Positions 1 to 10,905 of a stretch of DNA of 64,000 nt are shown one piece after another. Within the stretch, counting starts at the first letter, position 1. Every line of letters begins with the position of its first letter. Source of the DNA: Lepus europaeus. Lineage: Eukaryota > Chordata > Mammalia > Lagomorpha > Leporidae. Location of the stretch: positions 1,614,501-1,678,500 of the forward strand of contig NC_084845.1 in assembly GCF_033115175.1 (NCBI RefSeq), given 5' to 3'. The position numbers and the translations under genes are program-made. The notes beneath the pieces were generated by a model, which ran no database searches, was not told the DNA's origin, and worked only from the letters and a program-made list of their open reading frames with translations.

Positions 1-774
1 CCAAGCACTCGGGCCATCCTCCACTGCCTTTGTTATGGCCATGCCGGAGCAGAGAACACACCAAGAGACAGGCTCTTAGGCAAAAAGCAAGTAGAGTACT
101 TTATTCACCAGCATGCTGGGGTCCCAGCATCAGGAATGTGAGCCAGGGACCCTAAGTACAATTTACATCAGCTTTTTATAGTTACTTGGGGCCTTTCAAG
201 CTAATCCATTAGGTTCACAAAGGAGATAAGGGCGTTTTACAAGCACAAGGTGAGAAGGTATACATATGCAAAGTACAGATAACATCAGGCAGACAAGATT
301 TACAACAGGGTAGGGCGGGGTCACTCTCACCATACATTTCCCAAGGCTAAATAAATCCTAAGTTAAACATTTTAGGAACAGACACGAAGAACAGAGAGGA
401 GGCTGCTCCTGTGTTTCACCAACCGGGCACCTGTAGAGGTAAACAGGTTTTGGTGGGCCATTTCCCAATTTTGATGTTATCTCTTCCTGCCTTGGCTCCA
501 TTATGCCTGGTCAGTAGAAGCAGGCCTCAGCCCCCTTTGAGCCAGAAATTAGAAAGCAGGTCAAAGGTTGCTCTAAAAATGAAGGGTAAATCAAAAAGTA
601 AAACTTACAAAATAGGGAGAGGGGGATCTACTATCTTTAATATTTCTTCACCTTCTCTGGCTACGGCAGAGAGCTGGATTGGAAGAGTGGCAGCCGAGAC
701 ATGAACTCAGTGTCCACATGGGATGCGGGTGCTGCAGGTGGAGGATTAACCTAGGGAGCCATGGCTGCACCAGG
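1..774 (-). repeat. CSINE (lagomorph tRNA-derived SINE) split by a solo LTR
   Basis: CSINEs are lagomorph SINEs with a tRNA-derived head, a body containing a CTGGGAAAGCAGTAGAAGATGG-like stretch and a CT-rich then AAATAAATAAA tail. This copy is on the minus strand. Bases 1-30 hold the body and 651-774 resume at 'GGCTACGGCAGAGAGCTGG' and run to the head. The gap is filled by an LTR (31-650). The tail lies outside the window on the left. Confidence 0.8.
31..650 (-). mobile_element. Solo endogenous retrovirus LTR
   Basis: The 620-bp segment starts with TG (31) and ends with CA (650). It is flanked by the 4-bp direct repeat CCTT (27-30 and 651-654), as expected for a retroviral LTR, and it interrupts a CSINE precisely. 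Read on the minus strand it has a TATA box (TATAAAAA, 173-180) and a polyadenylation signal AATAAA (100-105) about 70 bp downstream, so U3 is at the high-coordinate end and U5 at the low end. No internal retroviral sequence remains, so it arose by LTR-LTR recombination. A 4-bp duplication fits a gamma-like (ERV1) class better than beta-like, but the family was not identified. Confidence 0.75.
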
Positions 775-1040
775 GCCTTAGCCAGTGCTTCACCAGGCAC
801 CAGCAAGGGCTCCACAAGGCTCAGGCAGGTCCGCACTGGGGCCTCACCCAGGGCCACACCAGGCATCAGCAAGGGCCCTAGGGCTCCATTCGGGTCTCCC
901 ATGGGAAGCCGGGACCATGCACTGAGCTCAGCAGGCAGCCAGATGCGCAGCTGGGGGTGGCCGGGCCTAGAACCGGCACCCACGTGGGATGGCCAGGCCA
1001 CCCCATGCACACTTCCGCCTTCCTCACTTGTGTAGGACAT
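775..1040. other. GC-rich stretch with a partial CSINE
   Basis: The sequence holds two imperfect copies of a 'CCAGGCAYCAGCAAGGGC' unit (about 799-816 and 868-885), followed by a minus-strand CSINE fragment at about 885-1005 ('CTAGAACCGGCACCCACGTGGGATG'-like). The open frames here on both strands follow from low stop-codon density in GC-rich repeat DNA and are not credible genes. Confidence 0.45.
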
Positions 1041-1199
1041 GGGGACAGCTGACTACAGCCCTCGCGGTCACCCCGCTTGAGCCTGGTGTGGTCATTTTAT
1101 CTTTTCCTTGCAGCGTGCTTTCCATTCTCGTGTCTTTACAGCTATAGAAAACCTTTTCCTCGCTCAGAGAGGAAGGAAACAGAAATCCCCAGGGGACAA

Positions 1200-1640
1200 C
1201 TGAAGGTCCGCTTCCCAGCATTCTAGAGCCCAGGCCCCGCCCCTTCCGGGGCCGCCAGCCCGGCCTCCCGGGAAGGCAGTGGAGCGCCACACAGCGCGCC
1301 TGCGTGGTGCTGGCCCCGCGGGCCTCCTCGGCCCCGGAGTGACGCGCGGGTGTGGCTGCCCGCGCTGGGGAAGGTGCACGGGGGGCTCAGACACTGACGA
1401 AGGAGGCGCCCACTGAAGAACGAGAAAGAAAAGTTAAACAAGTCGGGACTTCGACTCTCAGGCTTTCGGTCACGTTTATTCTCGCCTCCCTGGACCCCAC
1501 AGGAAAATGAAACCCAAGGCAAAGGCGGCCACAACTCTTCTGGAAGCGGCGGCTTTCCCAGCAGGACTTGCGGGAGGACGCGCCATGGGCCTTATGGGGA
1601 ATGTAGTCCGCGGTGGTAGTGTCACCCGGAGGGTCGCTCT
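1200..1640. promoter_or_regulatory. CpG-rich promoter-like segment
   Basis: This is the most CpG-dense stretch in the window apart from the SNRPD3 copy, with many CG dinucleotides between 1230 and 1350 and again between 1550 and 1640. It contains a GC box (GCCCCGCCCC, 1234-1243). Two motifs resemble ZNF143/Staf sites: CTTCCCAGCATTC at 1211-1223, and GGGGAATGTAGTCCG at 1596-1610, which reads CGGACTACATTCCCC on the minus strand. It is not inside a recognisable SINE. ZNF143 motifs plus a CpG island are typical of housekeeping, often bidirectional promoters. No exon or splice signal could be tied to it, so direction and target gene are unknown. A methylation-decayed island or a fragment of an old pseudogene promoter are alternatives. 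Confidence 0.45.
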
Positions 1641-1937
1641 GCACAGGGGTAGCACCAATTCCTGGAGTTGATGTGGCCTGAAGGCTGGCATGGCAATCTC
1701 AGCACACGGTTCTGCCTGTTTGCTACTGCTGAGCTCGTGGAATTCACTTGATTACTATGCACAGGTCGACCCCAGCTCCTCATGATCGCCCATCCTTTCT
1801 GAACTCGGGTGTGGGCCCATGTCAGCTAAATGCTGGACTTGGGGTGTGGATTATTGTAGAGGGCACAGAGCAGATCTGGTTTCTCCTACTCCTTTGTATT
1901 TCTCCATGTGTACTTCTCAGCTACCTCAATATTTTTT
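1641..1937. other. Unassigned unique sequence
   Basis: This flank of the CpG-rich block contains no recognisable repeat or coding signal. Confidence 0.4.
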
Positions 1938-2245
1938 AAGATTTATTTTATTTATTTGAAAAACAGTTACAGAGAGAGACAGAGAGGTCTTCCATCTGCT
2001 GGTTCACTTGCAAGTTGGCAGCAATGGCTGGAGCTGAGCTGATCCGAAGCCAGGAGCCTGGAGCTTCCTCCAGGTCTCCCACATGGGAGCAGGGTCCCAA
2101 GGACTTGTGCCATCTTCTACTGCTCTCCAAGGCCACAGCAGAGAGCTGGATCAGAAGAGGAGCATCCAGGACTAGAACCAGCGTCCATATGGGATGCTGA
2201 TACTTCAGGCCAGGGCTTTAACAAGCTGTGCCACAGCGCTGGCCA
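1938..2245 (-). repeat. CSINE
   Basis: Minus-strand copy. The AAATAAA tail and GA-rich box are on the left (1938-1990), and the tRNA-like head ends at 'GCCACAGCGCTGGCC' (about 2230-2244). It is essentially full length. Confidence 0.85.
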
Positions 2246-2251
2246 CCACCC

Positions 2252-2576
2252 CTTTAAGATTTTTTTTTTTTTATTTGAAAGTCAGAGTTACAGAGAGGCA
2301 GAAGAGGGGTAGGGGTAGGGGAGGAGAGATCTCGGTCTTTCATCTGCTGGTTCACTCCCCAGATGTCCACATCAGCTACAACTGGGCTTATCCAAAGCCA
2401 GGCGCTTCTTCTGGGTCTCCCACACGGGTGCAGGGGCCCAAGGACTTGGGCCGTCTTTCACTGCCTTCCCAGGCCATAGCAGAGAGCTGGATGGGAAGTG
2501 GACAGCCGGGACTTGAACTGGTGTCCATATGGGATGCCAGCACTGCAGGCAGCCACTTTATCTGCTATGCCACAGG
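2252..2576 (-). repeat. CSINE
   Basis: Full-length minus-strand copy immediately beside the previous one. Its tail is a T-rich run (2259-2273) and its head ends near 'TATGCCACAGG' (2563-2573). Confidence 0.85.
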
Positions 2577-2668
2577 TTTTGCTTTACTTTTAAAATTACT
2601 CCTAAATGATTTTCCAACCACTTAATCCACTCAGCAAGCCTTTCTTTGGTGCCACAGGTTTTCTAGGT

Positions 2669-2876
2669 CAGTGGTTCTGAGCTGGTGGCAGTGTTGCCCT
2701 TGAGTGGCCATCTGGTAATGTGTGGAGATGGTTTTGGCTGTCACACTGAAAGGGTGTTCTTGCCAGGGATGCTGCTCCATCTAAAACACAGAGGAAGATG
2801 CCGTTGCCATCCCCACCCTGTGCCATGAAGAGTTATCCAGCCCCAATGCTAACAAAGCCCCAGGTGCGAAACCTTG
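2669..2876 (+). mobile_element. MER20-like hAT-Charlie DNA transposon fossil
   Basis: The copy begins CAGTGGTTCT and ends near GCGAAACCTTG, about 208 bp, with the internal 'TGTGGAGATGGTTTTGGCTGTCAC' and 'CAGGGATGCTGCT' landmarks recalled for this non-autonomous family (about 219 bp). It is strongly diverged. Two further copies lie at 40219-40402 and 47825-48053. Confidence 0.6.
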
Positions 2877-2879
2877 TAA

Positions 2880-3461
2880 TAAGTAGATGGAGTATGTAGA
2901 AGGGAACACAGCAGAGAAAATCCCTGACCTCATGGAGTTCCCATTCAGTTAGAACACATCTTGTTCCAAATATTTACATGCGTTCATCCATCTATCCCTC
3001 CAGCTTGCTTTGTATGACCTCGAAATAGCAGATGCCTGGAATTTCATTTGCTAACTGTTAAAAGACAGGACCTCTTGGGAAGTAGGATGACTATTTCTGT
3101 CTACGCACTTTGGTGAAGTATGTAATTGTTTTAATAGGAATCATGTACTTTTGAATCAAAAGTGGTTTTTCTATAAAAAATGAGGTGTATATAGCATGAT
3201 ATTAACATGTTAAGGATGTTTTATAATAACTGATGGTAGAAATATTAACGAGATATTTTCCTCATTGTGTTATCTTTTTCTCTAATAGTATTTTTAAACA
3301 ACTAAATATCAAGTACATACAACGAAGTGGTGCAGGAGCTGAGATACAAGTGCGTTGAGTGTGTATCATAGACAAAGAATGGAGTGTCTTTTCTCTCCGG
3401 GTGTTTAACACAGTTACATTCTCAATGGAATTGGTTTTGGTATTTTGAAAAACTATTTTTT
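2880..3461. other. AT-rich ancient sequence, no gene
   Basis: The segment 'AAATCCCTGACCTCATGGAGTTCCCATTCAG' at about 2918-2948 resembles the body of an old MIR/L2-class repeat. The rest, to 3461, is AT-rich without recognisable structure. Confidence 0.4.
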
Positions 3462-3786
3462 AAAGATTTATTTATTTATTTTTATTTATTTGACAGGTAG
3501 ATTTAGATAGTGAGAGAGAGACAGATAGAAAGGTCTTCCTTCCATTGGTTCACCCCCGAAATGGTCAATACTGCCGGATCTATGCCAGTCCAAAGCCAGG
3601 AACCAGGTGCTTCCTCCTTGTCTCCCATGCGGGTGCAAGGCCAAAGGACCTGGGCCATCCTCCACTCTCTTCCTTGGCCACAGCAGAGAACTGGACGGGA
3701 AGAGGAGCAGCTGGACTAGAACCAGTGCCCATATGGAATGCCAGCGTTGCAGGCGGAGGATTAAGTATGTGAGCCACAGTGCCGGC
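3462..3786 (-). repeat. CSINE
   Basis: Minus-strand copy of the subfamily with 'TTGACAGGTAGA' next to the tail and 'ATTGGTTCACCC' in the body. The head ends at 'GAGCCACAGTGCCGGC' (3770-3785). Confidence 0.85.
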
Positions 3787-4111
3787 ACAAAATTTATTTA
3801 GTATAAAGGCAGATTTACAGATAGAGAGAGCTGCTTCACACCTAAAAGGTCTTCCCTTCGTTGGTTCACACCCCCCCCCCCCCCCAAATGGCCACTACAG
3901 CCAGAGCTATGCTGATCTGAAGCCAGGAACCAGGTGCTTCCTCCCGGTCTCCATGGTGGTGCTGGGCGCAAAGACATGGGCCATCCTCCACTGCCTTCCG
4001 GGCCATAGCAGAGAGCTGGACTGGAAGAGGAGCAACCAGGACTAGAACCGGTGTCCATGTGGCATGCCAGTGCCATAGGTGAAGGATTAAGGAAATGAGC
4101 CATGGCCCCGG
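3787..4111 (-). repeat. CSINE with poly(C) tract
   Basis: Minus-strand copy in tandem with the previous one. It contains a pure run of C at about 3871-3886 inside the body, a local expansion likely to be length-polymorphic. Confidence 0.8.
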
Positions 4112-4575
4112 CCCAAGATTTATCTATTTATTACAAAGGCAAAGTTACAGATAGAGAGAGCTAGAGATCTTTCTTGTGCTGCTTCACTCCTCAAATGACC
4201 ACAATTGCTAGCGGTGAGCCAGGCCAAAGCCAGCAACCTAGAACTCCATCCAGGTTTCCTACATGGGTGGCAGGGGCCTGAGTAGTTGAGCCATCTTCTA
4301 CTGCTTTCCTGTGCACATCAGCAGGGAGCTAGATCAAAAGTGGAGTAGGGGCTGGTGTTGTGGCATAGCAGGTAAAGCCAGGAACTCCAAGCAGGTCTCC
4401 CACACGGATGGCAGCAGCCCAGGTACCTGGACCATCATCTGCTGCCTCGTCGGGCACCACAGTAGGCTGCAGGCAGCTGGAGTTGCTAGTGGAGCCAGGA
4501 CTCCACCCTAGGCACTCCAATACAGGATGTGGGTGTCTCAATAGGCATCCTTACCACTATGCCCAATGCCCTCCC
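4112..4575 (-). repeat. Composite of three CSINE fragments
   Basis: Bases 4112-4345 are an older minus-strand copy. Bases 4348-4379 are a plus-strand head ('GGGGCTGGTGTTGTGGCATAG'). Bases 4380-4575 are a minus-strand older-subfamily body ('CACTCCAATACAGGATGTGGG'). The head-to-body junction inside 'AAAGCCAGGAACTCC' suggests recombination or truncation at shared sequence. Confidence 0.65.
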
Positions 4576-5218
4576 CTGATTATTTTGGTCTTTGCTGCTA
4601 GTTTCCTTGTGTTTATTCTGTTTATGTAAACAGACTGGCCACCTAATTTAGGAGTCTTGTGAGAAATGATTATGCATGGTCCCTTACACAAGATCATTAA
4701 AAATTCCAAATGCCAGGTGCCCCAAGGACCTGTAAGGAATACGATTTTTACTTCTTCAAGACAGAATTTCCAGATGGCAAGAGCAGAGAATCAAGCCACA
4801 TTCAGGGTGGTCTTAATTGTGAGCCCTGTGGGATGGCAGAGACTCTGTTGCAAGCCATGGAACTGGGCCCGTGTCCAGGAACTTCCCGTCCTCTTACCTG
4901 GAGCTCTGGCTTTGCCATGACCTCTGCCTTCTCTTGTCCTCTGTGTGCGTGGGCAGCGCATACAGCAGCTCAAACATAGCTCTGTATGGCTTCATACTGG
5001 CTTTCAGCTGCTTGAGATTTGTGCCTCGCATACCCCAGGAGTCAAGTGATCTGGAGCTAAGTGCAGCAGGGGTCTTCTGTGGTCACGCACTCACACTCTG
5101 CTTCTTTATGTGGTCTGAGGGGCACCATGTGTGATGGCATCGGAAAGAGATGACTGAATCATGTAAACACTTAGCAGACATTTCTGATGCCAGAAAGAAG
5201 TGTGAAAGTGAGGTTTAC
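4576..5218. other. Unassigned sequence, no gene seen
   Basis: No recognisable repeat and no coding signature. The short open frames in several frames lack any known domain. Confidence 0.4.
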
Positions 5219-5219
5219 A

Positions 5220-5536
5220 GGGGCTGCCACCGTGGTGTAGCGACTGAAGCCACTGCCTGCAGTGCCGCATCCCATATGGGCACTGGTTGGAGTCCCAGCT
5301 GCTGATTTCCAACCCATCTCTGCTATTGCCTGGGAAAGCAGTAGAGGATGGCCCAAGTCCTTGGGCCCCTGCACCCACATGGAAGAACTGGAAGAAGCTC
5401 CTGGCCCTTGACTTTGGATCGGCCCAGCTCTGGTCTTTGTAGCCATTTGGGGAGTGAACCAGCACATATAAGACCTCTCTCTCTGCCTCTGCCCCTCTCT
5501 AACTCTGATTTTCACATAAATAACTTAAGAAAATGG
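5220..5536 (+). repeat. CSINE
   Basis: Full-length plus-strand copy from 'GGGCTGCCACCGTGGTGTAGCG' to a degenerate A-rich tail ('ACATAAATAACTTAAGAAAATGG'). Confidence 0.8.
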
Positions 5537-6403
5537 TGAGGTAAAGATAGAACAAGCGCTTTAGAAATTGTCAGAAAATGAGTTCCATGTGCAGAGGCAG
5601 GAGCTGAATCAAAATCAATCCTTGAGGGACAATTTCAGTGTTGAAAAAGCATAAAATTGTTGTGGATGGAATTATAAGTTGACAGATGACCATGGACCAC
5701 ATTTTGACATTAACTTGAAAAACTAAAGAAGCATTTATCCTGAAACTCAGTAATTCAAGTAGTAGCTACAGACCCGAGAATGTTGGTTGTCTGGTCTCAG
5801 CACCCTGCTTATACTCAAGGGTCTTTTAGCTTCAACAGTCTCATGGGTAGCTCATCAGTGTGTAGAAGCTGCTCCAGTTAACAGCTCCTCTGAGTCCTCA
5901 ATGCGCTGTGAAGCCACATTCCTGAGGATATGATCTGGACACCCCTTTTCCCTCATCTGCCACAAACACCTGCTGACCTGTTATGCCACCCTGTCACCTT
6001 CAACCCTACTCCTGGAGAGCTCCTTCCCCTCACTGGAGCTTCAAAAGCCAGCTCAGAATGGCCTAAAGTGGGAGGGGAAGGCAGGGTGCAAGCCTGAGTG
6101 GCCTTGGTTCCTATCACCACCTAGTGGCAGCAGCGAGCAACGACTCCAGTGTCTGGACATGTGCTCCTGTGCTTTCAGATTCTTCCAGAAGACTCTGAAC
6201 ATAAACATCAAGGATCTGAAGACTTTTGTCTTGATGGCCTGTGGGTCGGCTCACTTAAAGAAAGCAGGATTGTGGCTCTTACACAAAAAAAGACGTTAGA
6301 CTTGTACGGACGAACCTGGGTTTCCAGGGCTATAAAATAGTGGCAATATGTCTAGGTGTGTTTTTTTTGTTTGTTTGTGTTTTTGTTGTTGTTTTTTTTT
6401 TTT
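5537..6403. other. Unassigned sequence with a CTCF-like site
   Basis: No repeat was recognised. Bases 6116-6129 read CTGCCACTAGGTGG on the minus strand, close to the CTCF core consensus. The (TTTG)n/T-rich run at 6360-6405 is the tail side of the next SINE. Confidence 0.35.
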
Positions 6404-6437
6404 TTAAGGATTTATTTATTTGAAAGGGGGAGAGAGG

Positions 6438-6480
<43 letters not shown>

Positions 6481-6740
6481 TCTTCCATCTGCTAGTTCAC
6501 TCCCCAAATGGCTTCAATGACTGGAACTGGGCCAGTCTGAAGCCAGGAGCCTTGAGCTTCTTCTGGGTCTCTCACGTGGATGCAGGGGCCCAAGGACTTG
6601 TGCCATCTTCTACTGCTTTCCCACACACATTAGCAAGGAGCTGGATGGGAAATGGAGCTGCCTGGACTTCAATCTTTGGCCATATGGGATGCCAGCACTG
6701 CAGGCAGCAGTTTTACCCGCTAAGCCACAGTGCGGTCCCC
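6404..6740 (-). repeat. CSINE with (GA)n microsatellite
   Basis: Full-length minus-strand copy. Its CT-rich box is expanded to a (GA)n tract at about 6437-6475. The head ends 'TAAGCCACAGTGCGGTCCCC'. Confidence 0.85.
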
Positions 6741-7117
6741 AAATTCCACTAATTTTGGTACAATTTTAGTGATGAGTTAGGGAGGGCATTGTTTGCTGAG
6801 TCTTTACCATGTGTTGCTTGTCTTATGTGTGATCCATTTCACTTTCCCAGCAGGACAGATAATTCTAAGGCTATACATGCACATGCCATGTACTGTTATT
6901 AAGTCTTAGTCACTGAAACAGAGAAAGGCCAACTTGATGTCAGTGCGTTAGTAAAATGTCTAAGAACTATCCACTCTCCTTTTAAAGGAGGGTGCAGAAA
7001 ATACAACACCTTTCTGGGAATTTTATCCAGTTAGGTTTTAATCCTTCCTGTACCTTGGATTTATCATAGGTGCTGCTAGTTTTCTGCTAAAAGTATAGAG
7101 CTTATTTAAAGAAAAAC
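6741..7117. other. Unassigned AT-rich sequence
   Basis: No recognisable repeat or gene. Confidence 0.4.
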
Positions 7118-7432
7118 TGTCCATCGGTGCTGTGGTGTAGTAGGTTAAATCTCCATCTGCAGTGCCGGCATCCCATATGGGCACTGGTTTGAGTCCCGGC
7201 TGCTCCACTTCCAATCCAGCTCTCTGCTGTGGCCTGGGAAAGCAGTAGAAGATGGCCCAAGTGCTTGGGCCCCTGCACCTGCGTGGGAGACCTGGAAGAA
7301 GCTCCTGGCTTCGGATTGGCCCAGCTCCTGCCATTGTGGCCATTTAGGGAGTGAACCAGCAGATGGAAGACCCCTTTCTCCCTCTCTGTAACTCTGCTTC
7401 TCAAATACATAAATCTTTTTAAAAAGTAATAA
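7118..7432 (+). repeat. CSINE
   Basis: Full-length plus-strand copy with a clear head ('TCGGTGCTGTGGTGTAG'), body and AAATACATAAATC tail. Confidence 0.85.
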
Positions 7433-8720
7433 ATAAGGAAAACCTGCCAGAATTGGATGATACAGGAAAACCTGTCGAGTGGTTCCGGGGGTCTAGCATG
7501 CTGGAACTCTTGACTGCCCCAGGCCAGAGCCTCTCTCGGATGGGACACCAATTTGTGAAGACTCCTTTGCGCTCACCACACGGGATACCCAGGGTGTCCC
7601 TGCCCACTCCCCCCTCCCCGGGCCTGGCCACCTACCTGAACCTGCTGGTTCTAGTGGCGCGCATACCTCGGCCCCTGCAATTTGTAGTTTGCATGCCCAG
7701 TCGAGTCCCGGGCAGCTGGTGGAGACTTGGCATCACCTCCATGCGCCCCCTGCCCCCACGCGCCCCTCGCGCCCCTCGCTGAGCTCCCAGCCGAGCAGCT
7801 GACTTGACTCTGCTTTATTACTTGGCTTCCTCACCTCCTGTGGAAACAGGTAGCAGCTGGCGCCGAGCAGCCCAGGCGCCCTCAGGTGAGACCCACAATG
7901 CAGCCAAGTGCCTTTGTGGCTTCAGGATGGCAGGGGCTGTTGTCGCTCATCCCCCACAGACCTTAAAGGGGCTTTGTAACTGCCCTGCGTGGATGCTGCC
8001 ACCATGTCCCTGTGCAATGAGAGACTGAGGACAATGAGCCGGTAAGGCAAGGTTCTCCCAGCACTCGGTTTTCACAACACCCGCCACCACCACCACCACG
8101 GAGCAAAACGGGGATTCTCCCCTGCAGGTGATCCTGTCCCCACCCCCGCTTTGCCTGGAGAAGATTCTGGTTACCAACCATTGCACAGGGCTGCTGCTGG
8201 CAGCTGGGTGAGGCAGGGGATGCTGCTCAGAGCCCCACAAAGCGCAGCACAGCACCCGGCACCAAGCATTGGGGTGCTGGGGTGGAGCAGCCCTGATGTG
8301 GGCAACCTGGAAGGAACCAGCAAACTCCAAGCCCTGCTGCAGGAGGGGTTCTGCCCAGCATCCAGGCTCTGGGAGCTGGGAGGAGTCTTCTCCTTGCTCT
8401 GAGAGAACCAGGTGGTCTGTGTGTGAGGAGCGCTGGGTTGGGGCAGGGTGAGGACATTTAGAATCTTCCCTAGCCCGGGGGATGAGGGGAGAACTTGGTT
8501 CTCAGTGTCAGGGTTAGAGGGGAAGCAACAGGTTGATGGGCATCCGGTGGCAAGACCCGGTGGTGGATGGGATAGAAGGGGTCGAGGGTCCACTGACTTC
8601 TGGGCCTTCCAATCACATGGCTGACGGTGCCATTGCCAGGGGTGCACCGCTCCGGAGGGCGAGCTGGTGTGGCGGAACACACACCCATCTAGTTTAGGTG
8701 CGGTTGAGGTGACTCCCATG
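7433..8720. other. GC-rich unassigned stretch
   Basis: Moderately GC- and CpG-rich, especially 7565-7790 ('CCCACGCGCCCCTCGCGCCCCTCGC'). Open frames on both strands (up to 182 codons at 8171-8719 minus) show no known domain and are probably due to composition. GT-donor-like sites after 'AACAG' (about 7849) and 'CCTCAG' (about 7885) could mark a first exon of an unseen transcript, but this is weak. Confidence 0.3.
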
Positions 8721-8724
8721 AGAC

Positions 8725-9060
8725 CTCAAGAAGCGAGGCTGTCACTCCGTATCCCCCAGACCTCATACTGTGATTGGAGACAGGGCCTTTGAAGAGATCA
8801 TTAAGTTCCAAAGAGGCCATCTGGCTGGCCTTAATCCAGCACTAGTGCATCCTTTTAAGAAGAGAGAGAGGGCGTAGACACACATGGAAGGACAGACACG
8901 CCAAGAAACAGGGAGAGAGGCCTCAGCAGGGACCCAAAGCTGCCAGCACCTTGACCTTGAACTTCCAAGCTTCCAGAGCTGCGAGGAAATCAGTTTTTGT
9001 TGCCCAAGCCCCCGGCTGTGGTGTTTTACTCAGCAGCCCGAGCTGTGGGACTGGCCGGCT
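8725..9060 (+). repeat. MaLR (MLT1-like) LTR fossil
   Basis: The order of landmarks matches MLT1-type LTRs: 'TGATTGGAGACAGGGCCTTT', 'CCTTTTAAGAAGAGAGAGAG', 'GGGAGAGAGGCCTCAG', 'CCAGCACCTTGACCTTGAACTT', 'CCAGAGCTGCGAGGAAATCAG', 'GTTGCCCAAGCC'. It is diverged by many substitutions, so it is old. Confidence 0.7.
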
Positions 9061-9309
9061 TGACCCTCCCCTGTGCTTGTGACCCCTGTGCTCCACCAGC
9101 CGCCAAATGCTCAGACGCTGGGGGGTGGGGTAGGGTGGGGCAGGGTGAGGGGTCCCAGGACCAGACAGAAGCCAGGCCGTTACTGTAACAGATGCTGAGC
9201 CTTGAGTCTGGGAGTACTCACCTCTTGTCCTACCTGAAGTACCCAGGACTCCACTGTCTCCGGCCTCTGGGAGGTAACCGATGTAAACAAGGCATCTGAG
9301 TAGGGCAGG

Positions 9310-9560
9310 CGGGGTGGCAAAAAAATGACAAGAAAACTCTTAAAATTTAGGTAAATTATGGTACATTCACACCACAAAATACGTAGCTACAAAAGCGATA
9401 AACACCCAAAACAAAATGGATGAGTGTTGCAGATGCAATGTTCAATTAAAGAACATGGACACAGGCAAAAGAATGATTCCTCGTAAACAAAGCGGGAAAG
9501 CAGGTAAAACAGACCCATGACGTCCGAAGTCAGGACAGCAGTTACTTTGAAAGTGGAAAG
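9310..9560 (+). repeat. L1M-type LINE fragment
   Basis: The segments 'ATTATGGTACATTCACACCACAAAATAC', 'CACAGGCAAAAGAATGATTCC' and 'GAAGTCAGGACAGCAGTTACTT' match the known order at the 3' end of mammalian L1M elements in sense orientation. It is cut on the right by a CSINE. Confidence 0.55.
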
Positions 9561-9564
9561 AAAA

Positions 9565-9800
9565 TGGGGAGCAGCAGGCCCTGCGGTGCAGCGGGTCAAA
9601 GCCCAGACCTGCAGTCCCAGCTGCTCCTCTTCCCATCCAGCTCTCTGCTAATGTGCCTGGGAAAGCAGCAGAGGATGGCTCAAGTGCGTGGGGACCTGCG
9701 TGGGAGACCTGGAGGAAGCTCCTGGCTCCTGGCTTCGGATCGGCGCAGCTCCGGCCATTGCGGCCCTCTGGGGAAAGAGCAAGCAGATCATTAAGAACCC
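9565..9800 (+). repeat. CSINE, 3' truncated
   Basis: Plus-strand copy starting 'CAGCAGGCCCTGCGGTGCAGCGGG'. The TC-rich box and A-rich tail are missing or lost after 9790. Confidence 0.75.
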
Positions 9801-9826
9801 CCTCGCACCCATTAAGACAGGATGCC

Positions 9827-10165
9827 AGGGGGCCGGCGCCATGATTTACTTGGTTAATCCTCCGCCTGCGGCGCCAGCATCCCCTATGAGCACTAGGTTC
9901 TAGTCCTGGTTGCTCCTCTTCCAGTCCAGCTCTCTGCTGTGGCCTGGGAGGGCAGTGGAGGATGGCCCAGGTGTTTGGGGCCCTGTACCCGCAAGGGAGA
10001 CCAGGAGGAAGCACCTGGCTCCTGGCTTTGGATCAGCATAGCTCCAGCCGTAGCAGCCATTTGCGGGGTGAACCAACAGAAGGAAGACCTTTCTCTCTGT
10101 CTCTGTCTCTGTCTCTCACTGTCTAACTCTATCTGTCAAAAAAGAAAAAGAAAAAAGAAGAGACA
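9827..10165 (+). repeat. CSINE
   Basis: Full-length plus-strand copy of the 'GGGGGCCGGCGCCATG' subfamily. It ends with a TC-rich box and an A/G-rich tail into which the SNRPD3 retrocopy was inserted. Confidence 0.85.
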
Positions 10166-10282
10166 AGATGCATGCATGCATTGGTATTCTGGGAGTGCAA
10201 GGCCCGCCATTCGCCCCGCTCATGCCTTCTCTCTCTCGCAGTTGTTGTCGCAGCTCCGAAGAGGAGGAAGAAGGGGCACTAG

Positions 10283-10684
<402 letters not shown>

Positions 10685-10814
10685 CTCCCCGTCGAACAGA
10701 ATTTTGCCCTTCTTTTTTCTTTTAGGTCATCTGGGTTCAGGGTGGGTGCTCATGTGTGTGTCATAGGTTTCCTGTTGGCATCTTCCTCTTTAGATCAGGG
10801 GAAGTGTTAAACTA

Positions 10815-10820
10815 AATAAA
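10815..10820 (+). terminator. Polyadenylation signal of the SNRPD3 retrocopy
   Basis: AATAAA lies 23 bp upstream of the A tail, as in the source mRNA. Confidence 0.85.
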
Positions 10821-10865
10821 TCTGGTTGTTTGGTTTTTTGAGAAAAAAAAAAAATGCATGCATTG

Positions 10866-10905
10866 CAGGTGGCACTCACCCCGCTGCACCACCACGCGGG
10901 CCCCT
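10866..10905 (-). repeat. CSINE head fragment
   Basis: 'CCCCGCTGCACCACCACGCGGGCCCC' is the tRNA-like head end of a minus-strand CSINE. Only this end is present next to the retrocopy. Confidence 0.55.

Noticed and set aside
5220..5290. tRNA genes suggested by A/B-box-like heads
   Set aside because: These are the tRNA-derived heads of CSINEs and recur at each copy.
8171..8719. 182-codon minus-strand open frame
   Set aside because: Open because of GC-rich composition; no protein family recognised.
9442..10014. 190-codon minus-strand open frame
   Set aside because: Consists of two CSINE copies read in antisense.
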